A stretch of 64,000 bases of DNA from Lepisosteus oculatus (Eukaryota > Chordata > Actinopteri > Semionotiformes > Lepisosteidae): assembly GCF_040954835.1 (NCBI RefSeq), contig NC_090718.1, forward strand, positions 12,167,532-12,231,531. Direction: 5' to 3'. Shown one piece after another: positions 14,701-26,497 of the stretch. The position numbers were made by a program, and so were the translations under genes. The first letter of the stretch is position 1. Every line of letters begins with the position of its first letter. The notes under the pieces are model-generated. The model had not been told where the DNA came from and made no database searches. It was given only the letters and a program-made list of their open reading frames with translations.

Positions 14701-17700
14701 CTATAAAGAAAAATAGTCATACAAGCAGACTACATTTGCACTGTTTAAAATTATCTGTCCCCCATAATGGTATTTTTTTTCTTAAATGGTATTTTGCTTG
14801 ATTTCTAAACTTGGAGAGAGTTGTCCCCTCATCCCTGTGAATGCTGGAATGAAATAATGAGCCCGTTTCCTCGCAATGAAGGCCAAAGAGAAGGGTGCTT
14901 TTTACAAGTGAGTGGATACTCTTCAGGTGCGTCCTGGGAAAACCAACCTCTAAGAGAGACTGCAGGATTTCTTGCCTCTGCTTCTCCACAGCTTGGATGT
15001 GGGCAGCTTGCTTGGAGGAGACACAGAGTTGTATTTATTATGGATAGGGAGCATCAAGAGCAATGGATCGGTATCAATTAAAATATTCCCCAAAAGAACA
15101 AATTAATCTGTCTCGACAAAGTACTGAAGGCATCCAAGATAACTGTGTGATTTTTTTTGTCATATACACAATGACAGACAAATATATTCTTAATATAACC
15201 ATACATTTTAAGTGCCTCATTGATCATACAGCCATTCCAATACCTCTTTAGTCCAATACAGGGTTACAGTCAGCCAGAGCCTAACCTGGCACACATTCAC
15301 TTAAACAGGGGGACATCTATTGACTGAAGGCACCATGTCCTGCCATTGCAACAAGAACATGCAAACTCCATTGCCGAATGTGACCCAAGCTGGAAAGGAA
15401 GAGCTGTGAGACCGCAGCGCTAAACACTACACACCCATGCTGTTTCCCAGACGATCAAGCCTTTAAAAGTGTAGCTTTCTGCAACACCCAGAATCCCCAC
15501 CATTCTCCAGCACAACAGGCAGAAGGTGGCAAATACCTGTTTGATGTACTCGTCTTCCTTTTCCTCGAAGGCCTCCAGAGCTTTTGCCACTTCCGCCTTA
15601 AACCTTTGCCGTCGGCATCAAAAGAAATGAAGCGACATTTTCACATCCCCTTAGTTGACCAGGACCCTTTCAGAAATCGTTTGTTACAGAAATTCACAAA
15701 ATGTCCTGAGCAGCAAATACGGATGTTCTTCCTTAAAATTTCTACTGTCTTCAAAATGCCAGGAAACACCAGAACTACTACTGAACGAAAGGTCTCCTCT
15801 TGTTTCTAGCCTTTCTCATGTGTACATTTCCGCACTTTCTATCGAGTGTAGATTTCCCCCTGATCTTTCAAGCATGAACGGGGTGACCTTGTCATTACCT
15901 GTCGGTCTCATCCTCGGTGACAAGAAACTTCTCCTTCAGCTTGAGGTCGGCTTTGTTCTCCCACCAGAACCGATTCGTGCTCTTTCTGTGTTCCTGGCTG
16001 GAAAAGGAACGGGACAATGTGACACACACACCCAAGATGGCTTCCTGCTGTGGTTTCTTTCTACCCATCTCCCAGACTCCAAGCTAGTGCTTGACCCTTC
16101 CTCTGAGGACACAAACAAAGTTGGCTCAGTTCTCCCCCCCGGAATTCAATAAGTTCTACAACATCCCTAAGTAACATTCACTCTTCTTAACGGGCCCAGA
16201 AGAAGATGAACAGTCGATTGTTTGTAGGCCTTTTCGTATTCAATTAAGTGCCTGTGAAACCCACCCAAAGAGTTGACGGAATTATTTCTCAACTCTGCAT
16301 GTTGAGAAAACTGTTCGGCAGAAGGAATCCCAAGTCCAAGAAGTGCCAATAGCACACATAGTGAATAATAATAATAATTCTTTACACTTATACAGCGTTT
16401 TTCTGGACCTTTTCTAAAACCAAGGTCCTGACTTGTGTGGTCTTAAAAATCCCAGGGTGTTTATCGATAAGAGTAGGGGTACAACCCCGGCGTCCTGGCC
16501 AAATTTCCCCCTGGCTCTTACCAATCATGGCCTCCTAATAATCCCCATCTATGAACTGGCTTCATCACTCTGTTCTCCCCACTGATAGCTGGTGTGTGGT
16601 GAGCGTACTGGTGCACTATGGCTGCAGTTGCATCATCCAGGTTGGGCTGCACACTGGTGGTGGTGGAGGGGATCACCATTACCTGTAAAGCGCTTTGAGT
16701 GGAGTGTCCAGAAAAGCGCTATATAAGTGAAAGCAATTATTATTATTATTGTAACTCTGCAGCCTGTGCCCACACACCAAGAGCTGGGTGAGGGTGAAAG
16801 CCACTGCAATACTCTGAGTCACCAGCAGGGCGAAGATGCGAGTTGGGGGTCCTGTGTGGATTCTTAAGCAACCAAGCGCACCGATGGAGAATGTTGCCGC
16901 TCAGCTGCAGATTCTTCCAGTGGGCTCACCTGGCCAGGTGTTCCAGCAGCCCCCCGTGCAGCACCGTCAGGTTGCCATTGGTAACGTGTCTCCGCACCTC
17001 CTGCCCGCAGCAGTAGCACCAGACGTGGCGCTCGTGCTCAGTGGGGTCGAACTTCTCCACCCGCGGGCTCTTCAGGCACCGGCGCGCCTCCTTCACCTGC
17101 AAGGCGGCGACAGGGCCCCGAGTGACTGACCACTCTTCGGATGTCGCGATTGCAAGGCGAAGACGCGCACGGATCGGGACTTTTCCCCTTTCAAACTGAC
17201 TGAATGAGATACATTTGCAATGCATTCAATTTAACCGGCACCGTGAAGATTATGACTGTTATTCCGTTTATATTGACTTCTTATTCTTGCGCGTTATATC
17301 TGCATCAAGTGAAATGGTCAGCGAAGAGTCCTATGTTTGAACATTTTAAAATGGATGTAATGGCGCATTTGGCGACTATTTCGAAGTGTAAAAACATGAA
17401 AGCGGTGCGGACCTTATCTTTATTTACTCCGTTTAAATTTTTTTCATAATGTGCATTTGTATTGAAATATATACCCCTGACGATGTTATTGATATGTTGC
17501 ATGTACTCGTTTGTATTGTAGTTGTACCTATTGGTTAAAATAAAAAGTTGAAAAAATGTTATTCCATTTATTTTAGCTTTATTATACATTCATTAAATGC
17601 AGTTTTATTCTTCTGCAATGAACAGATTCAATATCTATTTAATAAATGGTATGTAATAAAATATTACACACCTTAGCTTCACTATGAATACCACTTGGAA

Positions 17701-17932
17701 TTGATGGTAGATCCCACAGCAGTAAAGCGCAGTAATGCTCCATAATGTGGTTATTTAGATCCCTGTCTCCGTTGCTGAAGCATTTAGAGCATAATATCAC
17801 CATGTTCCTACTTACCTTATCCAGGAACTTGGAAAGGACAGCTTTCAATTTGTTCTGGTGCGTTTTTGCATACATGTGTCCTTTTCCTGCGAAAGAGGTC
17901 TGCTTGCACACGGAGCAGTAAAACGCACCCAT
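11721..17932 (-). CDS. cenatac: Centrosomal AT-AC splicing factor (CENATAC/CCDC84)
   Basis: Eleven minus-strand exons join in phase to 1071 nt (356 aa): 17816-17932, 16930-17096, 15899-15997, 15537-15603, 14948-15010, 14418-14482, 13554-13680, 12885-12915, 12699-12797, 12339-12471 and 11721-11823. The family works with the minor spliceosome on AT-AC introns and is also centrosomal. A zinc-finger-like C6-x2-C9...H19...H25 opens the protein. Exon 2 has a second Cys-rich unit, [20 protein letters not shown]. Exon 3 has the FWWENKA block. The block [10 protein letters not shown] to GRRWQSR spans residues 291-323. The C-terminus is basic. The middle exons (14418-14482, 13554-13680) are the least conserved and were chosen by phase plus the LTFIGHQ motif. 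Human has about 332 aa. Introns hold SINEs and an LTR fossil. Confidence 0.93.
13045..13491 (+). mobile_element. Solo-LTR-like retroviral fossil
   Basis: This stretch in a cenatac intron has the layout of an LTR read on the plus strand: a TATA-like tatataag near 13350, an AATAAA near 13436, and a terminal part ending in CA near 13491, with a possible TG start near 13045. No internal retroviral genes flank it, so it is best read as a solo LTR of an endogenous retrovirus or LTR-retrotransposon. Neither end is certain and no matching target duplication was found, which suggests an old copy. Confidence 0.45.
13979..14256 (-). mobile_element. tRNA-derived SINE, family A
   Basis: On the minus strand this starts with a tRNA-like head (A box in 'tctgtggctaaggatctgta', B box region 'ggttgccagttcaaatcccg') and ends near 13979 with 'ccctatacaatttcttgcat' in the given orientation plus a TAA run. 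Closely similar copies lie at 39838-40117 and 49500-49785 on the plus strand, and a truncated one at 27739-27880. It sits in a cenatac intron. Confidence 0.85.
15260..15435 (-). mobile_element. Decayed SINE, family B
   Basis: The order of faint family-B motifs, including 'acatgcaaactccattgccg' and 'gagaccgcagcgctaaacac', shows an old minus-strand copy within a cenatac intron. Confidence 0.5.
16363..16755. repeat. (TAA)n repeat with its head present in both orientations
   Basis: Positions 16363-16408 carry the repeat head in plus orientation; from about 16409 to 16755 the rest of a copy runs in minus orientation and ends in another head and TTA run. The element is therefore flanked by imperfect inverted copies of the 'acttatatagcgcttttctgg'-type head. 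It lies in the cenatac intron between 15997 and 16930. Confidence 0.7.
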
Positions 17933-19821
17933 GACCTGGAAAACTACTCCTGCCAACAGTGATCTTGCTTTTATAGTTTTGTAAGTATTCGCTACAAACC
18001 CTAAGCAGAAAGTCACCCAGCTCACCAAATTGCAAACTCTTAAAATATTTAGGCCTACATTACAAACTCAGAAAATGAAATATTTAGTCGATGCAAAACT
18101 ACATCGACTGCTGTAACCACCTGTTTCCACTATCTTGGAAAGCTCGACCCGAAATATGATTGCTTCTTTTTCTTCGACTGGTGAATCGGTCCAGTCAGAA
18201 TCGGTATTTCTTTGGCAGGTTTAAAATTATACCCCTACAGCAAATCGTACAAATGTAAGCGTTTGGATGTTCAAGAAATCCTTCCAATCGTTGGTTCGCG
18301 AAAGAAAAAAAAAGTACACACGATTTCTCGGACAGTTCATGTTTCACCGTTCATTCCCAGAAAATGATATAAAAATCGACTTCCGTAATTATTACCTTTG
18401 ACCTCGGCACCGCCGGATGCGCACGATAGGGCCTCACCAAGCCTGTAGTGCCTCTAGCGGTGAGGATGAATTACACTTCTCCAGGTAACTCGACCGTGGT
18501 TTTATTTTTCAGTACGAGACAACTGTTTTTCAGAGATTTATTTTCGGTTATATTTGGTAGCTTCGTTTTTTTTTTTAAATCGGGTTTGGTCAGCTTTAAT
18601 GCCTTGTCGAGCACTTAAGGCAGGACATACCGTTGACAGACTGATAAGTATGTCCTCAACGGACAACGGTTGTTGACACCGACAGTCCTCCTCTACCACA
18701 GTCACATTAAAAACTGTCAATGAGTATTTTTAGAAGGTTACCCCCCCATCTGTATAATATTTCCTGACACAATAACGTTTAAAATGGTATTGTAACGCAA
18801 CGGAGTTCAGGTGGGCACCCTTGTTACAGTGTTCTTGAGTAATTTTGTTTTCATTTAGTATTTCCAACCTCGTATCAGGAGAGAGGTATGTGAAATATGT
18901 TGTTCCCATTGGAAATGAATGTTTTTTTCCCCCAGAAAAATTAGCAATTTTTAAATAAAATGGGTTCGGGTACACGCAGCCTCGGCCCCTCTCTTACTTT
19001 AAAAGGAGGATTATGCGCAACTGAAAAATAATTTAAATAACTTTTTTAACTAAATCTTGCACTCCACTAAAATACACTTCAATCATGTCTTAGGGTCGGT
19101 CTTGCAGTTATTTACAAAGCCACCGTTTTTAAAGTAACTGATAAGGAATTATTTCCTCACGTAAAACTAGAGACGGCGTAGGTAAGTATAGGGTATCTGG
19201 CCGTAGCGAGTCCTATATTTTAAATTTTGAGTGAAACCGAAGCATCATTTTTGCTCGTTTGGGGGTGGTACCCGCGATGTTTGGTGATGTATGCGTGGGA
19301 GGATTTAGAGATTCCTACTCAATTTAGAACAGGATGATAAACATTAACGTACGACTAAACCTTTTATTTATTTATATATATATAAAAAAAGACTGCACAC
19401 AGCCACCCAGCGTTTAAAGTACGTACGGAAAATAATGGGGAAACAATAAACCAACAGCAACCGCACAACACTGCTGTAAACGGACATTTAGCGACTGTGG
19501 TCTTTACGAAAATGCGGCCCTCATAAATCTAAATGCCCTTCTGCAGTTCTCACACTTAAATCTACAAAAAAAAAAAGGATATTGCATCTTCATAATCAAA
19601 TATATAAATAAATTTAGAACAAACGAGTAGGTTTAACACAGAAAAGTCAAAAATAGATAATAAACGGACATCAGGAGCAGTCTTATCAGCTGCCATTTCA
19701 TAGAGAAGGACAAACGGCTCTCATTCCGGTCAGCAGCTTGGGACTGGAGGCCTGCTGGCCTGTGGGCCGGGGTCCCCACCCGCTTAGGGCACATCAACAT
19801 CATTCCTTCAGATCCTGGTGC
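17933..19821. other. Intergenic cenatac-foxr1
   Basis: The cenatac 5' flank is followed by AT-rich sequence. No coding exon was recognised. A minus-strand AATAAA (plus-strand tttatt at about 19362-19367) is a reasonable foxr1 poly(A) signal, giving a 3' UTR of about 450 bp. A short TA run lies at about 19374-19383. Confidence 0.4.
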
Positions 19822-22800
19822 CTAAAGCTCAAATAAAGTGCGAATCATTCCTGGAAAGAAACAAGACGGGGATAAGAGGGAACCTGGAGAGTTCTCGGGT
19901 TCAATTCTCTTGAGCGTTTTAAACCAACACAGATGGTCAAGATGGGGCCACGCAACAGAGAAACCAGGACAGAAGGCACTATTTACAAGCGAGTAAATAC
20001 GTTTCTTTAAAAAAAAAAACTATTCAAGTTCAGTACAGGTTGTTCATTTTGTACTTTGTGAGCCCAGGCGCTGTTATTTTTAGACTACATAAACCCCAGC
20101 TTTTTGAAAAAAAAAAATTTGATATGCCAAAAAAAAAAAAAACGATTGCCCCATTGCTGGGCCACTACTCCCCCAGTTGTGGGGTGTCCTTGAGAAAACG
20201 GGGCGGCTCTCACCGGGGTTGGTCATGCTCCGCTCCAGCACGGCGATGGAGTCGCCGGTCAGCAGGTGGATCTCGTTGCGCAGCCGCCGCCGCCCGTCCG
20301 CGGTCAGGTGCCACAGGCAGGACTTGCGCTTGCCCTGGCTGCACACCAGCTGCGGCGTCTTCTCGAAGCTGTTGCTGAAGCACAGGTTGTGGCGGATGGT
20401 GTTCTTCCAGCCGTCCGGAGCCGTCTGGAAAAACGGGAAGTGCTCTCTTTGGGGAAGGGGGGGCAAGAATTAACCGTCGTTCAGCGACTTGAGCTTCGAA
20501 AGCGGCGTAACGTTTTGTTGTAGCTCCTAAGTTGCGAGGAAGTTTTGATGTAACTAGCAGACAGGATTGAAAAAGCCCCACTTCAGCAAAACACTTCTTT
20601 TCCAGCAGGGTACTGACTCACTTCACTGAGCAGAAGTAGGAGTCCAGGAATACAGGTGAAACGCACTAATCACTTAAGACTGTTCCTCCCCAAGTACATT
20701 GCCAAGGCTCCTCACTACATCAGAAAAAGAGGCCCTGATGTTCTGCTTGATCGCACTGCGATGCATTTTAATGGCTTTAAAGCAGTGGTTCTCAAACTTT
20801 TTGGACCAAGTACCACCTACAAATCATCTTCTCATAGGAACCACAGAATATCTCAATGACCGACATGTGCATGTGCGCACACATCATAAAAACTGCACTG
20901 AGCTTTTGAATCGTACAGCCTTGTAGGCGTCCCCCCCCTTGCCAACACTAGCAGTGCCGTCTGTGTCAGGTTCGGCAGCAGAGCTAGCGTCGGTGGCTGA
21001 TGTACAATACTCCTCGCTCTTAGCAGGTGTGCGTGATCCTCTTGGCATCTGTTCCTTTCAGCCCTGACACAAATACTTGATTTTTCTGCGAGGTCCTTGT
21101 TTTCGATCATTCGTTCTGTTGGCAAACGCAGCGCTAAGCCGGGTCTCCGAAACCCCTTGAGGAGCATGAGCCCTCGAGTATTAACATGTGCTGTACCGAC
21201 TTAACCAAGAACACACAAACTGATTTTATTAAAATAGAAAATATGAAAACCCGTCTCAAGCTTTCTGAAACCGATTAAGTAAATTACAGATGAAAATTCT
21301 TCAATTTTTAATTCTTCAATTTTTCAGTGCACACAACACATTTCCAGGGTCATCTGGTATACCGCCTAGGGGGGTGGTCCGCGTACCACCACAGTTTGAG
21401 AACCGCTGGCTTAAAGTGCGTTAAAAATCCCACTCACGCCAGCCCGCGCCTCCCTCACCGCGTGAAGTTGTAGATCTGCTGCACGTTGAGGCTGCCGGCG
21501 CGGCTGCTGCTGAGCGCCATGGCGATGAGGATGCAGTAGTTGACGGGCGGCCGGGGCCAGCAGCCCGACTTCAGGTTGCAGCTCTCCTGCAGGATCCTCT
21601 GCAGCCGTTTGCTCTGGGCCAGGCCGGTCCTGCGCCCCCTCTCCTTGGCGGCCTTGGGCTTCTGGGGAGCCGGGAGGTCCGGCGAGGAAGCATCCTCCTC
21701 GTCCGTGAGCTAGGACGCAAAGTGTTATGGGAAGGGAGGGCTGCTGGCTGGGTATCCGTCAGGACTGCTCAAGTCCGGGCGTGGAAAACCACAGCACAGT
21801 GGGTTTTATATGGATCGCTCATAACGGGGGGTACAGCTGACCTGCAGGTCCTCCTCTACAGTCGAGTTTAAAGTGTTCGAAAGGCTGAGCTGTAAAAATG
21901 GCCCGGTTGTACCCACCAGGTAGTCACTGGATGACGATGATGACGATGAAGGGGAGTTCGGGGAGTCATCGTGGCCAGCTCTCTCTGGGGGAGACAGCGA
22001 GCTGGGGGGGAGGCAGCGGGTGGGCCTCGGAGCTTGAGGAATCCCTACGGAAGCTCCCGGGGGCGAAGGCTGGGTCTTCGGGCTAGGATACTTGATGGGA
22101 CAAGCGAGGTTGGGGTTCACCACCAGCCACAGACTGGGCTCGAACAGGGGTTCTGCAGAGCAGGAGACACAGAAAAGAATGAGAGCTTGATCAGACTGTC
22201 AAACCGAAGCCAGAGGGGGCAGCCGAGACCGGCTTATAAATAAGCTCATTTATGTCATTATCCAGACAGCTTGACCGTACGCTTCAGGATGCTTTTGAAG
22301 GCAGTTTGATTCCTTGATTGTATTATTGTGCATTTTTACTGAATATTCTTTAGACAATTATGGGGAAAAAAAAAAACTATCACCTTGAGGCGATGTTCAA
22401 ATACACAATGAAAGTGCTTTTAAAAATGCATTAGAACGCTGCAGACAAAATCAGTACCAGCAACCATTTTATTTTCAAGCATTTTTTTATATAAACCATC
22501 TTTTCTCCTTTTTTTCCCTTAGTATATGCAAAAGGGTGAGTTTAGTAAAAGACCAGTTTGCTTCTGTAGTTACTTCACTTAAGTGATGAAATCAAACTAC
22601 ACTCAATATAGATGGGCTGTTTTGATTTGCCAAATGGACAATTTTTTTTTTAAATGAAAAATTTAGTTTGCCAAGTCAGAATGCCTAAACAGAGCCTTAT
22701 TATAATACAACAGAAATTAAGACGGAAAAGGTTGGTGGGCACACCAGATTGGCCCACTAATAATCATGTAACCTTTTAGCCATGGCGGTGCTCTTCCCAC

Positions 22801-24240
22801 TGTATTTGCACTTTAGTTTCAGTGTCTAGTCAGTTTTCAACTACTGCCATGTGCTGTGCAATAGACTGGGAAATAAACAAGAATTTCCACATCTGTAGAT
22901 AGCTGCACCACAGTGAAAACCGCTATTACTGTCCTGGAGAGCTGGGGTGGGTCTGTTCAAATTTTTCATTTCTTATCGACTCTTAACATTAAATCAGTTC
23001 ACACTTCGCTTAGCTGGACATGTTTAATAATTCCCCCTCCCCCCTCTCTCAACTCTCCAGGTTCCTAAGAGAAAACAGACAAATGGACCCTCCAGATTGG
23101 AGACAGTGTGGACCTGCTGAACAGTATTATTTGCAAAGCTGTTATAATGGCAGAGGTTTTTATATTGACCAGTTGCTGAATACATCAAGCTCATTACTGC
23201 ATCTTTGGGGAAAAAAAGGCATTACAAAATCATATTACTTTATCAGTACAATGTGTAGAGGATCCTGCAGCTCCTACAACCCTGCTGCAAAATTGTAAAT
23301 CTTGTCTCTTTGTAGAGTGTAAACGGAGCACAATAACCTGCTTCCGAAGGGAGTTTGGCGAGAACTGCATCTGGAGAACCACATACTGCCGCAGAGCCAG
23401 GTACTGCTTATTTTATCATCTGAGACATAGAAACACCAGAGAGGTTATGTTTAAAAACGAACCAATACTATTGTTAAGGTTTATAGCAGTTAAGTGCTTA
23501 AAACATTCACTTAAAGATATATTTACCTAAAACGCCTCAGAGCTTGGATAGAAGGATTTAATAAGTCTAAGGTTTGCCATAGATTAGTCCTTTATTACAA
23601 ATACTGTCTTAAACACGCGAGTTATTGGCCGATATTCTGTTAGACGGCATTTGTTTTACAGAATGGTGTAGGCTGTTGCAAAATCTAAACGATAGAGCCT
23701 TATTCGTCATCTCCACGCGTGACGTCGCCGACAGGGCGAGTACTGACCGACGCGACTTTTTGACAAAGACTGGGGAAGGCGTTAGAATAGGGCAAATTAG
23801 TAACTGCGTCACGCCTTTAATGCTTTGTATTGTGTAAACTGGAGCTGCAAGCAGCTGACAGCGAGGCGAGAAGGAGTGGTACCCATTGAACTCCCATGCC
23901 CCGGGCTAAACCCAGCCTGGCCCGGATCAGCCCTGTCCTTGAGCCGCTCCGCACGCAGTGGCACGGTCCGGCTCCGACAGGCCCGGTCTGGGCGAGCACG
24001 TTTACCAGGGCTGTCGCGCAGCGATACTGTAGGTTCGCCGTAAGTCAACATGGCAGCCGCTCCAAGATACTGGGTTAAAACAAAACCGCACTTCTTCCAA
24101 CTTTCCTCACAGCTCTTACCTTGGCACAGCTGGTCTGTGGTGGTGGTCAATTTAATCTCTTCGCTCATGTCCCAGTCCTTAAGGCAAGTCGCTAGATGGA
24201 GGTCTAGGAACTTCGTCCTGTTCTGCACCTGAACGTACAT
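19822..24240 (-). CDS. foxr1: Forkhead box protein R1
   Basis: Five minus-strand exons, 24120-24240, 21917-22152, 21459-21709, 20214-20446 and 19822-19850, join to 870 nt (289 aa; I recall human FOXR1 as 292). It is a DNA-binding nuclear transcription factor. Conserved parts are PLFEPSLWLVVNPNLACP in exon 2 and the forkhead domain at about residues 170-265, with WPRPPVNYCILIAMAL, LNVQQIYNFTREHFPFFQTA, DGWKNTIRHNLCFSNSFEK and SCLWHLTADGRRR. A run of eight serines ends exon 2. The last exon is only 29 nt and encodes the FELstop end, matching FDL in human. The forkhead is split by the intron after TR; that intron contains a TIR-flanked hAT element. The start at 24240 is the only good in-frame Met. 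FOXR2 is the alternative, but synteny favours FOXR1. Confidence 0.94.
20783..21408. mobile_element. Non-autonomous hAT-type DNA transposon
   Basis: The ends are inverted repeats: CAGTGGTTCTCAAACT at the left and AGTTTGAGAACCGCTG at the right, 15 of 16 matching, the classic hAT/Charlie end. The flanks 20775-20782 (ctttaaag) and 21409-21416 (gcttaaag) match at 6 of 8 positions, as for an aged 8-bp target duplication. The 626-bp interior encodes no recognised transposase. It lies in the foxr1 intron that splits the forkhead. Confidence 0.88.
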
Positions 24241-26497
24241 AGTCTAAATTTTTTGCTCCATAAAGTTGATGAAACCGGTCGGCCGTCCTAATCGCCGAGA
24301 CTCTCCAGCCCGCAAGGCGCGCCACCCGGCCGCCCGGCCGGCCAGCTCCTGCCTTTATTCCCCCGGGGCCGCAGTCGGAGGATGCGGGCCTGCAATCAGA
24401 GCGCGCTCCCGAATTGGTCTGTTCTCACGCCGACATAATCAACAACGTGCCAAGTGTCCGCAGCGCTGAGGAGGGAGCGGGCGGGGCAGCTTTAGACTTA
24501 TCATTTAACGAAACGGGCGATTTCGCCCCCGTCGTTTAGTGCGTGAAGGGGACATGGACAGTTCACGTCGGAAAAGTTAGCACAAAGACCGAAAAACGTC
24601 AAAACCAGAACTTGCGCCCGGCAGCAATGCGGCCTGCGCCGTACAATGTCGTAAATATATGCCTGCGAATCCGAAAAAATCCGTTAAAATGCAATCTGCA
24701 AAATGAACTTATTAAAATATATATTTTATTATTAATATATATATATTTTAATTGCACATGACTCAGGAATTACAACTTTTTTATCTTCACTCATTTTTTA
24801 TTTATTTTTTGATGGAGGATTCAATACGACGTCACAACGCAATATGCGTTGATTAATTATTTAATGTGATTAATTTACCATTAATTTCCAGTGTGCGTCT
24901 TAATGTACTATTCCCCCCAGCGGAAGTAAGCACGACTCTTCAGAGTGGATACCGACTTGTCAGCGTTTTTAAAGGCTAACTTCACTGATAGAGATTGAAT
25001 TTAATAGAGTAACCGGATTCCCTTATGCGATTTTTATGATTTATATTGATAATATGGAAGGAATTGAACCCACTGAGTGCTATTATTATTATTATTATTA
25101 TGATTATTATTATTATGATTATTAACAACGTTTAGGAGCCAAGGCACCTGTTGATACGTTGTGTTTTGGCCAATACATTAATTAAAACACCATTTACTTT
25201 CTTTAAACACCTTGTACTTGTAAATCTGAGTATACGCTGCTTTTCAGTTGTGACATCTGTGGCTTATCAATGTCTGAACAGTATTCAGAATCTCTCCAGT
25301 CTCTTAAAAAAATGAAACAATTCAATGAAATATAATTTTAGTTTTATTTCTACCTTTATTTGTAAGATAATTTTGATTGCATTCACAGGAAATATAACAC
25401 AATGAATGTCCTTTGGTACATACAACACCATTTAACACCTTAAGGCCAAGGGCTGTTCTGACTTTCTCCTGAATACCCATGTTGAAGAGTAACAGAAGTG
25501 CATGCCAATCCAACTAGTTCACAAGTTAGCTGGTAATAAATAGCAAAATCCAACACCTAATGGTATGCAAAGATCCACACTATGGACCAAAATAAATCTT
25601 GAAATAGTAATTTTATGTCTTGAAAAAATCCACAGAGCTCAGTCAACACGCCAAAAAGCATTCTGCAGAAAGACCTGAATATATAAAACACAATGTAAAA
25701 AACAATAAAAATTCTACAATGGACTTTGACCAATACAACCTGCAACAGATTAAAACTACAAACATGAAGTGGCTATCAGACCTAAAATACAGTCTCCCCA
25801 CGAAATATTGATTATCAAAGACCCTCCTTAAAATGGAATTTAGACCAAACTATGTAATCCATGTGGATGCATCGGCCTGCGTCCCAGTTCGCAAAGCGTG
25901 CAATGAAAAAAATATGCACCCAATGTAAAACTGCACCGCAGAGAGTAAACTCAAGTGAAGACTTAAAATACATTTCATTCAAATTCTTTTACTAAGCCTT
26001 GTGGTAGCAAGGCTTTGTGAAGCAATCTTGAAATGAAAATGAGTTCTTACATAAAACGTGATTATATTATGCTCACAAATCATAGTCCACTATATATGCC
26101 GGGTTATTAAACAACACGCCTATAAACACATGACAATGTCGTTCACAGCGCTGTAAACCCAGTCTAGTTGGGAAGATGGGATATGAGCGAGTGGCTGAAA
26201 ACTGAAATGTCAGCTTTTAAAAGGTTCCAGGTGGTTAGTTTTTTGTGCCAGAGCTCCACTGACGTTTATCTCCCCAGCAGCCTTTCCTGCACTGTTCACA
26301 CAAGGCCAAACGGTGGATCTTAATTAATATTAACAAAGGCAATATCATCGTTAGGAAAGTTACACATTTAGAAATATTTAGACCCCCAGAAAACAAGAGC
26401 AGAAGAGTATCGCTGGTCAAAAGAACAGAAGAACTGTCTGCACACGAAGCAGCCGGTCCAGAGCCGGTCCAGTGGTTCTGCTTTGCCGGTTGTTGTC
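24241..26497. other. foxr1 upstream region and upk2 3' flank
   Basis: A GC-rich patch rich in CpG (about 24280-24500) fits the foxr1 promoter. It is followed by AT-rich DNA with TA runs at about 24717-24752 and a (TTA)n tract at about 25078-25126. Plus-strand tttatt at 25343-25348 and 25355-25360 give minus-strand AATAAA signals, likely for a upk2 3' UTR of about 1.1 kb. No coding exon was recognised. Confidence 0.45.
25078..25126. repeat. (TTA)n microsatellite
   Basis: Imperfect TTA repeats broken by two TGA/TGATT units. Confidence 0.8.

Noticed and set aside
20140-20213. Extension of the foxr1 frame past 20214
   Set aside because: A gtgagag donor at 20213 and the 29-nt exon at 19822-19850 give the conserved FEL end; read-through would add an unrelated Phe-rich tail.
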